From assembly GCA_947501005.1 (NCBI GenBank), contig CANMTU010000001.1, positions 434,001-498,000 on the forward strand: a stretch of 64,000 bases of DNA, given 5' to 3'. Under the pieces are notes generated by a model, which was not told where the DNA came from, did not search any database, and worked only from the letters and a program-made list of their open reading frames with translations. This DNA comes from an uncultured Erythrobacter sp. GTDB taxonomy: Bacteria > Pseudomonadota > Alphaproteobacteria > Sphingomonadales > Sphingomonadaceae. Shown piece after piece: positions 32,570-42,828 of the stretch; the stretch's first letter is position 1, and each line of letters opens with the position of its first letter. The translations under genes were made by a program, and so were the position numbers.

Positions 32570-34081
32570 ATGATCAAACGCCCCACCATCGCGCTCGCTG
32601 CCGCGGCAATCGCGCTCTCGCCGTCTTCTCTTGTCGCGCAACCGGGTGCCGGGGACAGGCCCGAGGCCGAATTGCAGGCCGACTATGTCGCCAATTCGAC
32701 CTCGCGCAGGCTTTCGGGGACTTTCGGCGGCAAGAGGGTGGCCTATACCGCCACGGTGTCGGAGACGGTGCTGACCGATGAAGAGGACAAGCCGGCGGCT
32801 GCCATCGTGGTGACCTCCTATGTCGCGGAACCGGGTGACGAGACGCGACCGGTCACCTTCCTGTTCAATGGCGGCCCCGGCTCGGGTTCGGTCTGGCTGC
32901 AGATGGGTGCATTCGGACCCAAGCGGGTCGCCATCCCCTCCGACGCGCGGGACGACGGCGCGCCACCTTACCCGATCGTCGACAACCCGGACTCGCTGCT
33001 CGACGTCACCGATCTCGTCTTCATCGATCCGGTCGGCACCGGCTTCTCGCACGTGATCGGCGACACCGAGGGGACCGAATACTGGGGCGTGACCAAGGAT
33101 GCCCGGTCGGTGGCGGAAGTCATCCGCCGCTGGCTGAGCGACAACGGGCGGTGGAACAGCCCCAAATTTCTCGGCGGCGAAAGCTACGGCACGACGCGCT
33201 CCGCCGCCGTGGTCGATCAGCTGGAGGGGGGCTACAACGATGTCGCGCTCAACGGCGTGATCCTGATATCCACCGTCCTCGACTTTGCGGCGGGCGCGGA
33301 AACGCAGGGCGCCGAACTGAGCTACATCACCACCCTTCCGACCATGGCGGCGACCGCCCATTATCATGGCCTCGCAGGTGCCGATGCCGGTTCGGTGGCG
33401 GCGTTTGTCGAGCGGGCACGCGAGTTCGCGATCGGCCCCTATGCCAGCTTCCTTCTGAAAGGGCAGACCGCTCCGGCCGCGGAACGCGCGGTCGTGCGGG
33501 CGGAGCTGGCGCGCCTGACGGGACTGTCCGAGCCGTTTCTCGAACGCGCGGACCTGCGCGTGAGTTCGGGCCGGTTCTACAAGGAATTGCTGCGCGATCG
33601 CGGCCTGACCGTAGGGCGGCTCGACAGTCGCTATACCGGCGTCGATTACGACCGTGCGGGCGAATATCCCGACAACGATCCGAGCTTCTACGGCATTGAC
33701 GGCGGCTACAATGCGGCGATCAATCACTTCATGCGGGACACGCTCGGCTACGAGACCGACGAGGATTATGTCGCGATCGGCAATGTGGGGCCGTGGGACT
33801 GGAACCTCGAGGGCGGGCGCGACCTCAATGCCTATCTGAACGTCACTCCCTATCTCGGCCGGGCGTTGCGAGAGAATGCGGGGATGCGCATCTTCGTGGG
33901 GCAGGGCTGGTATGATTTCGCCACGCCGTTCTTCGCCGCCGAATACGCGCTGACTCGCACCGGCATTCCCCAGGACCGGATCGAGTGGCGCTATTACGAT
34001 TCCGGCCACATGATGTATGTTCGCGATGAAGACCGGCGGGCGTTGTCGGCCGACGTGCGCGAGTTCATCCGCGCTCGCTGA
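32570..34081 (+). CDS. Secreted S10 serine carboxypeptidase-like peptidase
   Basis: From the ATG at 32570 it encodes 503 aa with a signal peptide (first 23 residues, ends SLVAQ). The oxyanion region GGPGSGS lies at 101-107, the nucleophile Ser205 in GGESYGTTR, and the Asp and His in QGWYDFATP and DSGHMMY near the end. Together these give the complete S10 triad. It should release C-terminal amino acids from peptides in the periplasm or outside. Frames upstream to 32282 are open but do not belong to the protein. Divergent from the TonB receptor. Confidence 0.92.
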   Translation: MIKRPTIALAAAAIALSPSSLVAQPGAGDRPEAELQADYVANSTSRRLSGTFGGKRVAYTATVSETVLTDEEDKPAAAIVVTSYVAEPGDETRPVTFLFNGGPGSGSVWLQMGAFGPKRVAIPSDARDDGAPPYPIVDNPDSLLDVTDLVFIDPVGTGFSHVIGDTEGTEYWGVTKDARSVAEVIRRWLSDNGRWNSPKFLGGESYGTTRSAAVVDQLEGGYNDVALNGVILISTVLDFAAGAETQGAELSYITTLPTMAATAHYHGLAGADAGSVAAFVERAREFAIGPYASFLLKGQTAPAAERAVVRAELARLTGLSEPFLERADLRVSSGRFYKELLRDRGLTVGRLDSRYTGVDYDRAGEYPDNDPSFYGIDGGYNAAINHFMRDTLGYETDEDYVAIGNVGPWDWNLEGGRDLNAYLNVTPYLGRALRENAGMRIFVGQGWYDFATPFFAAEYALTRTGIPQDRIEWRYYDSGHMMYVRDEDRRALSADVREFIRAR

Positions 34082-34801
34082 TCGCGCTTGGTATGCCGCT
34101 TGTATAGACAGGACGGGGGCGGTCGAGGCAAATGCCTGTTCGGTCGTGAATTGGGGTCGGAGGTTGTCCGGTCGTCGGGTTGTCGACATGTTCGCATGAC
34201 GCAACACGATTTTGGCGGCGGATAATTAGCAATGCGTAGGAGCGGCGCAGAGGCAGGTCCGATCGCGAACGGCATGGGATCGCGCGTTCTTCGCAGGTGT
34301 CTGTCAGACCGGATGTGCCGCCTAGAGGGGGGCGGTGATTAGTTAGGTAGGAACAATGCCTTGTCGTCGGAAGCTTCTCATCCGATCGCGTTGCGGAGCA
34401 CTGGAGGCTACGGTTTAAGACCGGCAACGAGGGGGCTGTATTCCATTGTGCAAGGAAAAACTTTTGGACGCCACGTTTCTCACGAGACGATGCGTTCCGT
34501 TCCTTTCGTGCAGCGATTGATCTGGTAATTTAAAGGCTGGAACGGTCGGCCGGCCAAACGGTAGAACGGTCGCACTCTTTCAGTTCCGACAGCGAGCAAA
34601 AGCTGATGCGGTTTGCACCGATCAAGACGCCAGGAAAGTTCGCCTCTGTTCAGGCCGATATCCATGGCCGTTCCCGCTTGGAGCGCCACCCCACCAACCG
34701 CCAAACTTGACCTGCCGCTGAGCAGGCTCGGCCGAGGGGGAACCCGATCGCTCATCATGAGGTGGAGGAGGTAGCCTGCGCCGCTCGCAAATGAGTTGCA
34801 A
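34082..34801. other. Intergenic, no gene seen
   Basis: About 720 bp between the S10 gene and the 3' end of the GT4 gene. Short frames exist on both strands but none has family features. No repeat or RNA recognised. Confidence 0.45.
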
Positions 34802-36070
34802 TTATAGCAACTCTCCCCCTTCGAACGGCTTCGAAGAACCATTCGCCGATGCCAGGTCCTTCCTGTTCCCTCGTTTCGATGTTGTCAGTTGTGCCAGCAC
34901 TTGTTCGAGCTGTTCGTTCAGTTTGGCATTATCAAACTCACGCGCCACCTTTTCTCGCGCCGCCCGGCGAATGGAGAAAACGTCAATCTCGCCGCTCCCT
35001 ATCTTTTCCAGCGCTGTCGCGATCGCGCCCGCGTCCCCTTCATCTACCAACAAGCCCTCCTCGCCGTCGGCGATCAGTTCGTTGTTGGCGCTGTGCCGCG
35101 TCGCTACTGTCAGTACGCCGGTCGCCATGGCCTCCATTAGCGCCACCGGTACGCCCTCCATGTCTCCGTCAGTCGCGGTTACGGAAGGTAGGAGGAATAC
35201 GTCCGATCGCACCAGCTCCGCGAGCACTGCGCTGTGTGGCTGGCGACCCAGAAACCGAATTTCGTTCTTGCTGCCGGCTGCCTGGATGCGAAGCGCCTCT
35301 TCGTCCGAACCAGTACCGATCACCGTGTACTCGATGGGGATACCCGCCTGGCGCACGCCGGCAATCGCGAACTTGATCCCCTTTTTTTCGATCAACCGTG
35401 CGACGCTCAATACCCGCAGCGGGCGCCCGATAGGCTTGTCAAACGCCTGCGCGGCAATTCTTTCGAAATCGACACCCATACGCTGGACAATGACTCGGTC
35501 GGAACCCGCGCCCCATTCTACGAGCCGCCGTCGCCACAAATGGCTGACCGGAAGCATGAGCTCAGTTTGCCGAAAAAGCCGCCGGTAGTGGGGAAGATAA
35601 CGCTTCACCGTGCTCAACTTGCTGACGTCGTAGCCGTGGAAGAACGTGCAGATGGGACCACTGAACACCCCTGCCCGCCGCAGCGCTTCCGCGCGCACGC
35701 CGGCAGTGCCGAAATGGCAGATTATCGCATCGAAGCGGCCCAGCGCGTCGTCGGTATGCGCGGCCAAATCCAGTGCTGACCCGGGAAGCCTCTGGACGAT
35801 AGCACGCGCGGCAACTGCCGCCTTCCGCAAATCGTAACGATTCCGAAGCGCCCGCATAGCAAGACGGGGTATGGCGCGCGATCGGTGCACATCGACCGGT
35901 TGGAGAGCAACGAGCGTTGCGGTTTCCAGACGCGGATCGAGCACACCTTCACGCCGCTTGGCTGTAATGATCGTCACATCGTGACCGCGGGCGACCATCG
36001 CCGCGATCTGATCCGTCACGAACGTCTCGGAAGGTACGGGATACTGAGTGACGAAGAAGGCGAGTTTCAC
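34802..36070 (-). CDS. Glycosyltransferase family 4
   Basis: A 422-aa GT-B enzyme. The N-terminal KLAFFVTQYPVPSETFV and FFHGYDVSKL, together with the C-terminal LRVLSVARLIEKKGI, IPIEYTVIGTGSDE and EGVPVALMEAMA, are those of WcaL/colanic-acid-type retaining transferases. The EGVPVALMEAMA segment holds the E-x7-E motif. It is probably cytosolic and acts on lipid-linked oligosaccharides. It lies in a scattered polysaccharide region with spacers of several hundred bp, so it may have its own promoter. Confidence 0.9.
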   Translation of the reverse strand: MKLAFFVTQYPVPSETFVTDQIAAMVARGHDVTIITAKRREGVLDPRLETATLVALQPVDVHRSRAIPRLAMRALRNRYDLRKAAVAARAIVQRLPGSALDLAAHTDDALGRFDAIICHFGTAGVRAEALRRAGVFSGPICTFFHGYDVSKLSTVKRYLPHYRRLFRQTELMLPVSHLWRRRLVEWGAGSDRVIVQRMGVDFERIAAQAFDKPIGRPLRVLSVARLIEKKGIKFAIAGVRQAGIPIEYTVIGTGSDEEALRIQAAGSKNEIRFLGRQPHSAVLAELVRSDVFLLPSVTATDGDMEGVPVALMEAMATGVLTVATRHSANNELIADGEEGLLVDEGDAGAIATALEKIGSGEIDVFSIRRAAREKVAREFDNAKLNEQLEQVLAQLTTSKRGNRKDLASANGSSKPFEGGELL

Positions 36071-36747
36071 CGGACCGCCCCATGCACCGTCGATCTCGCT
36101 AGTGGCAGCGAAAGATCAGTCCCATGCGAACGGCCTTGATGGTTCACCGATCGGACTTCAGATTTTGGACGAGACGCCTCTTCGCAGTGCCGGAATGCTT
36201 GAGTCTGCCGTTCAAGGGTCAGACATGCTATTTTCGTCATTTGTAGCGTGCGACCTATTCCGGTAGGCGCACCATTACCGAACCATGGCGTTGAAGCCCG
36301 CCGGGGACCGTCCCGTTGCCCCGCTTCTCTCCTTCGAATCGGAAGATAGCCGTAATGCATCTTCACCATGATTCACCTTCCCCATCGACGAACTCAGCGC
36401 AATGCAACCAGTGTACGCGCCGGTAGTTGCATCAACACTAATCTTCACATGCAAGTCCGCCGGATACCCCGGATTAATATCGGATATCGTCGTGCCTTCA
36501 GACCCGAACTTATCGGGTTGCGCGTTCTCCTTGATCGACCTCTACAACCAGCAAGTCACAGATCAAGGCCGCAGAAACCAACAATTGGCATAGAGTTCCG
36601 GTACTCCAATCGGCTTGGACGATCTGCAATACCTCTACCTCATTTCTCCGCGCAGCGCGCGTTTGACCCGGTTTTCCAAGGTATGCGCCAGTCATTTATC
36701 GATGTCGACAGCCCGGCGCATCATGCCACGCCACCCCTTCTCGAACG
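36071..36747. other. Intergenic, no gene seen
   Basis: About 680 bp between two glycosyltransferase genes on the same strand. No convincing frame, repeat or RNA gene. Confidence 0.45.
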
Positions 36748-38673
36748 TTAAGCGTTGCCTTTCGCAACCCCGGGTTGCAATTTGCTTTTCAAAGAACGCA
36801 GGCTTGCCATTGCGCTTGCGCGCAGGCCGCGCGGCACGAACGAAGCCGCCAGCCAGATGTAGGGCGAGGGCCGGAGGGGGGCGGCACGCGCGGCTTTCAG
36901 CAGCAACAGGCGGCCGGCGCCGGCATCGCCTTCATCCGACCGCAAATGCCGCCGGGCACTCTCCATCTGATAGGTATAGGCCGAACCGAACCGGGATGCC
37001 TCGAACCCGTGGCGGTCCACGAACATGTTCCGGGCGCGCATGTTGCGGTTGAACCGTGCGGATCGCTTGCCCTCGACGCCTTCGCTCGTTCCCCCGAGGT
37101 CATAAACGGCGAGCGGCTCGGCGTCGAAGTCGAATTCGTAGAACCGTGCGATCCGCACCCAGTAATCGTGATCCTCGTTCGCCGGCCAGGTCGTGTCGAA
37201 GCCACCCACGACTTCGGCAGCCTCGGCGCGGATCATGGTGCTGCTGGTCCCGAAATGCACGATGTTTCGCTGCAGCATCTTTCCAAGGACGTATCCGCGG
37301 GCGTGAGGTCTCCACGTCTCGATGCTTCCATCCGCGTGTTCGATGGCCAAGCCGGTATAGAGCAGCCCGACCCTTCGTGCAGATCGTTGCATTTGTGCGA
37401 CCTGACGAGCCAGCTTTTCAGGCATCCATGCGTCGTCCGAATCCAGAAACGCGATCAGCTGACCCTTTGCAGCCGCCATGCCCACGTTTCGTGCCGCGGC
37501 GACGCCTTGATTGCGCTCTTGCCGCAGGTATCGCAGCCGCTTGTCTTGAATCGTCGAGATATAGGACGACGTCTCGTCGGTGGAGCCGTCATCGATCACG
37601 ATCAGTTCGAAGTTCCGGTAATCCTGCAGCAGGACGCTGCGAACCGCCCGGTCCAGTGTGGCGGCCCGATTGTAGGTTGGGAGGATGACGGAAACCAGCG
37701 GGTCTGTCTCCTGCGTCGCGGATAGCGGTTCGTCACTCGATCGCGCCAGGGCCGAACCTGGGATGGCACGAGGCTTTAAGGCCCTGCCTGCCCGTTCCCC
37801 GAGCCTGCGCATTTTCCTGCGCGTCAAGCCAAACCCGCCGTTGCGGTGGCGTCCTGCTTCGGCCTGCTCCCCGATGGCGTTCGGGATCCCGCTTTGGCAT
37901 GCCCGGGCAATAATGTCGTAGGCTTCGGCCAGAGCAGCCGAATATTGGCCGGCGCGGCCGGTCTCGCGGAGTTGCGTTTCGACCTTTTCCAACACGCGCA
38001 GCCGGGCTTGCAGCCCCTCAGCGCTCCAATTGTGCCCACTGAGGGACATCATTCCCGAAGGTTGCCGGCGATAATACCCGATCCCTCCGCCGGACCTGAT
38101 CAGGGGGACGCCGGCGATCAGTGCACGAAGCATCATCTCGCCGTCGTCGTTCACGCTCATGGTGGGATCCCAGCCACCGGCGGCCTCGTAGCCCGACCGT
38201 GACCAGAGTACCGAGCAGGGTGGATGGTACCAGCCTGTCAGCCATGCCGCGATGTCATCGTGCCAGGGCCGCCGAGGCGCGCAGGAAGCCGGCCCGGCGC
38301 GCCAGCAGTCCCCGACCAGTTCGTAGCGTCGCCAGGGACAACAGGCGATCGCACGGTCGGCTTTCTGAAGCGCCCCGGCAAGATGGGCCAAGGTGTCGGG
38401 AGCCATCAGATCGTCGGCATCGAGGAATATCAGCGCTTCGCCGGTCGCTTCGGAATAACCTGCCGCCCGGGCAGCGGCCGCGCCCCGCTGCGCCACCGAA
38501 ATTACGCGCACTGGCGATCCGAAGCCGCGCGCAATGGCGAGGCTGCCGTCAGTGCTCCCATTGTCCGCAACGATGATTTCGACGGGGGGCAGGCTCTGGT
38601 TCCGGGCCGACCGGATCGCCTGCGCCAGAAAAGCCTCGCCGTTCAGAACCGGTATGATGACAGAGACGCGCAC
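36748..38673 (-). CDS. Tandem-domain GT2 glycosyltransferase
   Basis: A 641-aa protein with two full GT-A domains. The first, residues 1 to about 230, has VSVIIPVLNGEAFL, ADNGSTDGS and FLDADD. The second, about 325-560, has VSVILPTYNRAATL, IDDGSTDETS and FLDSDD. Both DxD-type metal sites are kept, so both domains may be active, as in bifunctional polymerising transferases. A basic linker and a short C-terminal tail complete it. The gene lies 3 bp past the GT61 gene's stop and is probably cotranscribed with it. Confidence 0.92.
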   Translation of the reverse strand: MRVSVIIPVLNGEAFLAQAIRSARNQSLPPVEIIVADNGSTDGSLAIARGFGSPVRVISVAQRGAAAARAAGYSEATGEALIFLDADDLMAPDTLAHLAGALQKADRAIACCPWRRYELVGDCWRAGPASCAPRRPWHDDIAAWLTGWYHPPCSVLWSRSGYEAAGGWDPTMSVNDDGEMMLRALIAGVPLIRSGGGIGYYRRQPSGMMSLSGHNWSAEGLQARLRVLEKVETQLRETGRAGQYSAALAEAYDIIARACQSGIPNAIGEQAEAGRHRNGGFGLTRRKMRRLGERAGRALKPRAIPGSALARSSDEPLSATQETDPLVSVILPTYNRAATLDRAVRSVLLQDYRNFELIVIDDGSTDETSSYISTIQDKRLRYLRQERNQGVAAARNVGMAAAKGQLIAFLDSDDAWMPEKLARQVAQMQRSARRVGLLYTGLAIEHADGSIETWRPHARGYVLGKMLQRNIVHFGTSSTMIRAEAAEVVGGFDTTWPANEDHDYWVRIARFYEFDFDAEPLAVYDLGGTSEGVEGKRSARFNRNMRARNMFVDRHGFEASRFGSAYTYQMESARRHLRSDEGDAGAGRLLLLKAARAAPLRPSPYIWLAASFVPRGLRASAMASLRSLKSKLQPGVAKGNA

Positions 38674-38676
38674 TAT

Positions 38677-39867
38677 CTACGCATAACCCATGCGATCCTC
38701 GATCATATCCAGAACTTCGCGCAAGCCCTGGAACGGGACAGACATGTCCCTTTCCAATGGCGGGTCATCACCGTGGTCTTCCGCCGGGACGAGATAATAC
38801 GAGTGACCCATGGCTTGCGAAAGGGCATAAAAGTTCGGGTTGGGAAAATAGGGGGAGGCGATTTCGACAACCTTGGTGCCCTCGGCGCAGAACATCATGT
38901 TGGTCAAGCCGGCACCATGGGGCGCCACCAGAAATTCGGTGCGGCGCATCAATTCGACCTGTTCCTCGAAGCTCAGATCCTCCATGAAAGTTCGCTCGAA
39001 CCCGCGTGCTTCTAGCATCGGCCAGATTTCGTCTTCGTTTAGCAGTCTGCGAAAGCGGGCCCGTGCGCGGCTGATATAGATCCGCCGGTTGCGCTCCGCT
39101 TTGGGGAGGGCGGGGGCCATCGCGTCGCGCACAGGGCGTAGCAGTTCGGGCCGGAAGCGGTCGCTTCCGATCACCGTCAGCTCGGAAACAACGAGTGGGC
39201 GGGTTTCGTCGTAGCGAGGTATTCCCTCCGGTTCTATCCCCGCCCTCCGCAGCGACACCTCCTGTGCCGGCTCGAGGCGCAGCGGAAGCAGTGCCTTGTC
39301 CAGAAGCCCGAGTTCCTTGGCCAGCAACAGCTTGGGCAGATGGGCGGTGAGCCAGTGGGAATGGTTCTCGTAGACCCGCTCCAGCACCCAGACCGCGCGA
39401 TTTAATCTGACCGGCGCCGTTCCTTCGGCCTTGGCTGCGTTCAGAACCTCTCCGTGCGGTTGGCGAAACCGGATCTCCCGCAGATTGATAGCGCGGTCGT
39501 CGTGCGACAGAATGCCGGGATGGAACTCTCCCATGCTGTCTCGATAAGCAAGGACCGTCGCGTCACGGAAAGTGGCGATGAAGGTTTCGCCGCTCATCCT
39601 GCTGGGCACGTCGCGCATCGAATAGCCCCACCAGTGAGGATCGTCGGGAAGCGCTTGGCGCGCGGCGAAATTGCCGGGCAGCGCGTTTGCCGCGTGCGCC
39701 GGGGCATGGACAGTCCGGTAGCTGACGGCATCTTTGGTCAGGGATGCAGCTTCGACGTACCGCCATCCGAACCGCTCGGGAGAAACGCCGAGTTCGACGC
39801 ACTCCCTGCGCAGGCGCCGTACACCTTTTCGCGCAACGCTTTCCAGCCATCCGAGAAAAGCTTTCAT
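38677..39867 (-). CDS. Glycosyltransferase family 61
   Basis: A 396-aa protein with the GT61 (DUF563) core. It has RRIYISRARARFRRLLNEDE, an FEEQVELMRRTEFLVAPHG region, and the nucleotide-binding segment APHGAGLTNMMFC. Bacterial members are cytosolic transferases of capsule or O-antigen loci. It is the first gene of the pair with the tandem GT2. The spacer upstream is shared with the divergent ABC exporter. Confidence 0.88.
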   Translation of the reverse strand: MKAFLGWLESVARKGVRRLRRECVELGVSPERFGWRYVEAASLTKDAVSYRTVHAPAHAANALPGNFAARQALPDDPHWWGYSMRDVPSRMSGETFIATFRDATVLAYRDSMGEFHPGILSHDDRAINLREIRFRQPHGEVLNAAKAEGTAPVRLNRAVWVLERVYENHSHWLTAHLPKLLLAKELGLLDKALLPLRLEPAQEVSLRRAGIEPEGIPRYDETRPLVVSELTVIGSDRFRPELLRPVRDAMAPALPKAERNRRIYISRARARFRRLLNEDEIWPMLEARGFERTFMEDLSFEEQVELMRRTEFLVAPHGAGLTNMMFCAEGTKVVEIASPYFPNPNFYALSQAMGHSYYLVPAEDHGDDPPLERDMSVPFQGLREVLDMIEDRMGYA

Positions 39868-40443
39868 AGCGGAAGGGGTCTGCCCATATCGTCAACTGCC
39901 TGCATGTCGCGCGGAACATCATATCGAACAGGTGCTTGCAAGCGAAATGGACGGGGCGTCGGATCGTGCCCTTCGATATACACAGGTCCAAAACCGTGCC
40001 CGGTTTGAGGCGAACCGTGCCCACCCACAGGATCGGTAGTTCGCGTTTCCCGTCAGAAAGTTGTGGTCGGCCCGGCCATCTTGGCATAGGTATTTTATTG
40101 GCACAGGCATGCAGTTAGGCCTTTGCAAGTCGGATGCAGTACCGGTTTGTTAAGGACAGCCGGTGTTGAAGGGCGTTAAACCGAGCGCCATGCCTCACCT
40201 CGACGCCGCTTCGGGTCCGGCCATGGCTGACGGTCTGTCTATCAGGCCCATTCTGCGACGATAAGAAATGCTATCCGAGTAATGTACGGCGACCTTGGAG
40301 GGGAAAGCTTAGGGATGTCGGGGCTGGCGCGATGCGGCTATACGCCGTGTGGCAACCGCCTGCGTACGTTGACAAGCGTGTAGTTTCCGTGGGCCACCGG
40401 CTTTTTTCAACCCGGTCCGGTTCGCGATCGAAGGGAATGTTAC
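39868..40443. other. Divergent promoter region, no gene seen
   Basis: About 575 bp between the GT61 gene (left, -) and the ABC exporter gene (right, +). It should carry promoters for both. No gene or clear repeat is seen. Confidence 0.5.
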
Positions 40444-42282
40444 GTGATCGCAAGTTTTTCGAAACTGTTTGATATCCTCGACGCGCGTGAGCGTAAGACT
40501 TCAGTCGTTCTGGTCATACTCGCCCTGCTGATGGCCTTGGTGGACGTCGTGGGCGTGGCCTCGGTCCTGCCCTTCCTGGCGGTCGTGTCGAATCCGGACT
40601 TGATACAGGAAAATGCCTGGTTGCGTACGCTGCACGCATGGGTGGGCGCCCCCGACACGAACAGCTTCCTGATTTTTCTCGGGGTGGCCGCCTTCGTAAT
40701 AGTGCTGACCTCAACGCTGTTCCGGGCGGTAAGCTTTTATTCGCTGACATACTTCGTGCGCATGCGCGTCCCAAGCTTTTCGCTCCGCCTCATGCAAAGC
40801 TACCTCAGCCAACCTTACGCCTGGTTTCTGCAGCACCACACGTCCGACATGGGCAAGTCGATCTTGACCGAGGTCGCCCACGTAGTGAACGGATCGTTGC
40901 AAGCCGCGGTCAACCTTGTCGCGCATTCCCTGATGCTGATACTACTCGTCGTGTTCCTCTTGGTCATGGAGCCGATGGCGGCGATCGGTGCGGCACTGCT
41001 CTTCGGCGGGGCCTATGGCTTGATCTACTTGCTGACCAAGGGCCCCCTCATGCGAATGGGGACAGAGAACCTCCACGCAAACACCGAGAAATACCAGCTC
41101 ATGCAAGAGGCGATGGGGGGCATCAAAGTCGTCAAGTTGATGAATCTCGAGCGCAGCTATCTTGATCGCTTCCGTACGCCCGCCCTCCGCCAGGCCCGCG
41201 GCCAGGCGGCGACTGCCGTTATCAGCGAACTTCCGCGTCATTTGTTGGAAGTGATTGCCTTCGGCGGGATGATTCTGTTCGTGCTGTGGCTGCTGGTGAC
41301 GCAGGAAGCAGGCCTCGAAGGGCTCATTCCGATCCTCGGCGTCTACGCGTTTGCCGCGGCGCGGACCTTCCCGACGATTCAGAAGCTGTTCTCAGCAATT
41401 TCGACAATCCGTTACGGACAGGCTTCGCTCGATGATCTTCACCGGGATCTGCAGGGCGCGGAGCTGCGCGACATTGACCGGGGAACGAACCTTGCGCCGA
41501 TACGGCTGCAAGACAAGCTTGAGTTGAAGGATGTGACCTTCTCCTTTCCCGAGGCTGACAGGCCGGCCCTTTCGGACTTGTCGATCTCCATCCCGGCCAA
41601 CAGTACAGTGGGGATCGTCGGTTCGACCGGGGCCGGCAAGACCACCGCCGTGGACGTTATCCTGGGGCTGCTTGCGCCGAATTCCGGCGATCTGCGCATC
41701 GACGGACAGAACATTACCGAGCATAATGTCCGAGCCTGGCAGAAGTCGGTCGGGTATGTGCCCCAAGACATCTTCCTGACGGACGATACTGTTTCCGCCA
41801 ACATCGCATTCGGCATTCCATCCGATGAGATCGATCACGCGACGATCGAACGTGCGGCGAAGGCGGCCTCTCTCCACGACTTCGTGATGGAACAACTGCC
41901 GCAAGGGTACGACACGATGGTGGGCGAGCGCGGGACACGTCTGTCCGGCGGGCAGCGGCAGCGCATCGGCATCGCGCGCGCACTCTACCACGATCCGGAT
42001 CTGCTGGTCTTCGACGAGGCAACGAGCGCTCTGGACAATCTGACGGAGCGCGCAGTGATCGAGGCCGTGTTCGCTTTGAACAGGACCAAGACCGTCATCA
42101 TGATCGCGCATCGCCTCAGCACGGTGAGGCATTGCGATCAGATCTTCATGCTGGAGCGGGGCCGGGTGATCGCATCGGGCCCATATGACGATCTGGTTGC
42201 CAAACACGCCGGGTTCCGCGCGTTGCATGAAGTGTCGGAGACAACTCAGACTCAATCCGATCCGGTGCATGTATCGTCTTGA
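40444..42282 (+). CDS. ABC exporter (MsbA/PglK-like half-transporter)
   Basis: A 612-aa half-transporter. Six membrane helices lie in residues about 20-310, then an ATPase domain. Walker A is GSTGAGKTT (about 393-401), the ABC signature LSGGQRQRIGIARAL (from about 500), Walker B LLVFDEATSALD (about 520), and a switch His in IAHRLST. It should export or flip a lipid-linked glycan or another amphipathic compound as a homodimer. Its place between glycosyltransferase genes supports a lipid-linked oligosaccharide flippase. Confidence 0.92.
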   Translation: MIASFSKLFDILDARERKTSVVLVILALLMALVDVVGVASVLPFLAVVSNPDLIQENAWLRTLHAWVGAPDTNSFLIFLGVAAFVIVLTSTLFRAVSFYSLTYFVRMRVPSFSLRLMQSYLSQPYAWFLQHHTSDMGKSILTEVAHVVNGSLQAAVNLVAHSLMLILLVVFLLVMEPMAAIGAALLFGGAYGLIYLLTKGPLMRMGTENLHANTEKYQLMQEAMGGIKVVKLMNLERSYLDRFRTPALRQARGQAATAVISELPRHLLEVIAFGGMILFVLWLLVTQEAGLEGLIPILGVYAFAAARTFPTIQKLFSAISTIRYGQASLDDLHRDLQGAELRDIDRGTNLAPIRLQDKLELKDVTFSFPEADRPALSDLSISIPANSTVGIVGSTGAGKTTAVDVILGLLAPNSGDLRIDGQNITEHNVRAWQKSVGYVPQDIFLTDDTVSANIAFGIPSDEIDHATIERAAKAASLHDFVMEQLPQGYDTMVGERGTRLSGGQRQRIGIARALYHDPDLLVFDEATSALDNLTERAVIEAVFALNRTKTVIMIAHRLSTVRHCDQIFMLERGRVIASGPYDDLVAKHAGFRALHEVSETTQTQSDPVHVSS

Positions 42283-42828
42283 GTGGTTCGATTTCGACGT
42301 CGAAGGGCATCGTTAACCTCCGACGGAGTGTTCTAGATATATTCGCAATAGCAGTTCGGCCTCCCGGCGCTGATTGCAGGAGCTGACGGTGAGGAGCTGG
42401 ATGCAAGGGAGCTCGGTTCGCTGCAAACCGGCGTCAGTCAGCGGTCCGTATCAACCGGTTTGGTTCGACGGGCCTTTCGCTGGGTTCGGAGTAATTCGAC
42501 ACCATTGTTGCAGAACGGTTCGGTTGAAAGCGACGCATTGCGGTGAGGCTTTCGCAAAGCTAATCTCAAGCGGTTTCAGGCGTTGGTGATCGGATCGGTC
42601 AAACCTGGGGGACCGGGCTTGTCAGTGAACTACGAGCCATCACGTCTGGAGTGAGGCTCTCTAGAAGCTCAACTTCATCTGAAACAGGATTAGTTACATA
42701 AACCGAATGGCATCGCCCCGGCCGGCTGCTCGAAAGAATTCACCAAGGTCGGCGAATTGCATTGCAAAGGCGTTAGGTAGCGCCTCCTTAGTAACAGGCA
42801 GATTTCATAGGCAGGAGGTAGCAAGATT
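42283..42828. other. Intergenic, no gene seen
   Basis: About 545 bp. A good ribosome site (AGGAGGT at 42813-42819) before the next gene is the only feature recognised. Confidence 0.5.

Noticed and set aside
32465..34207. Long open frame on the - strand opposite the S10 peptidase
   Set aside because: Antisense shadow of the peptidase gene, which has a complete catalytic triad.
34082..34801. Short frames such as the 120-residue one at 34480-34842 as a gene
   Set aside because: No recognisable motif, atypical composition for this genome and no ribosome site.
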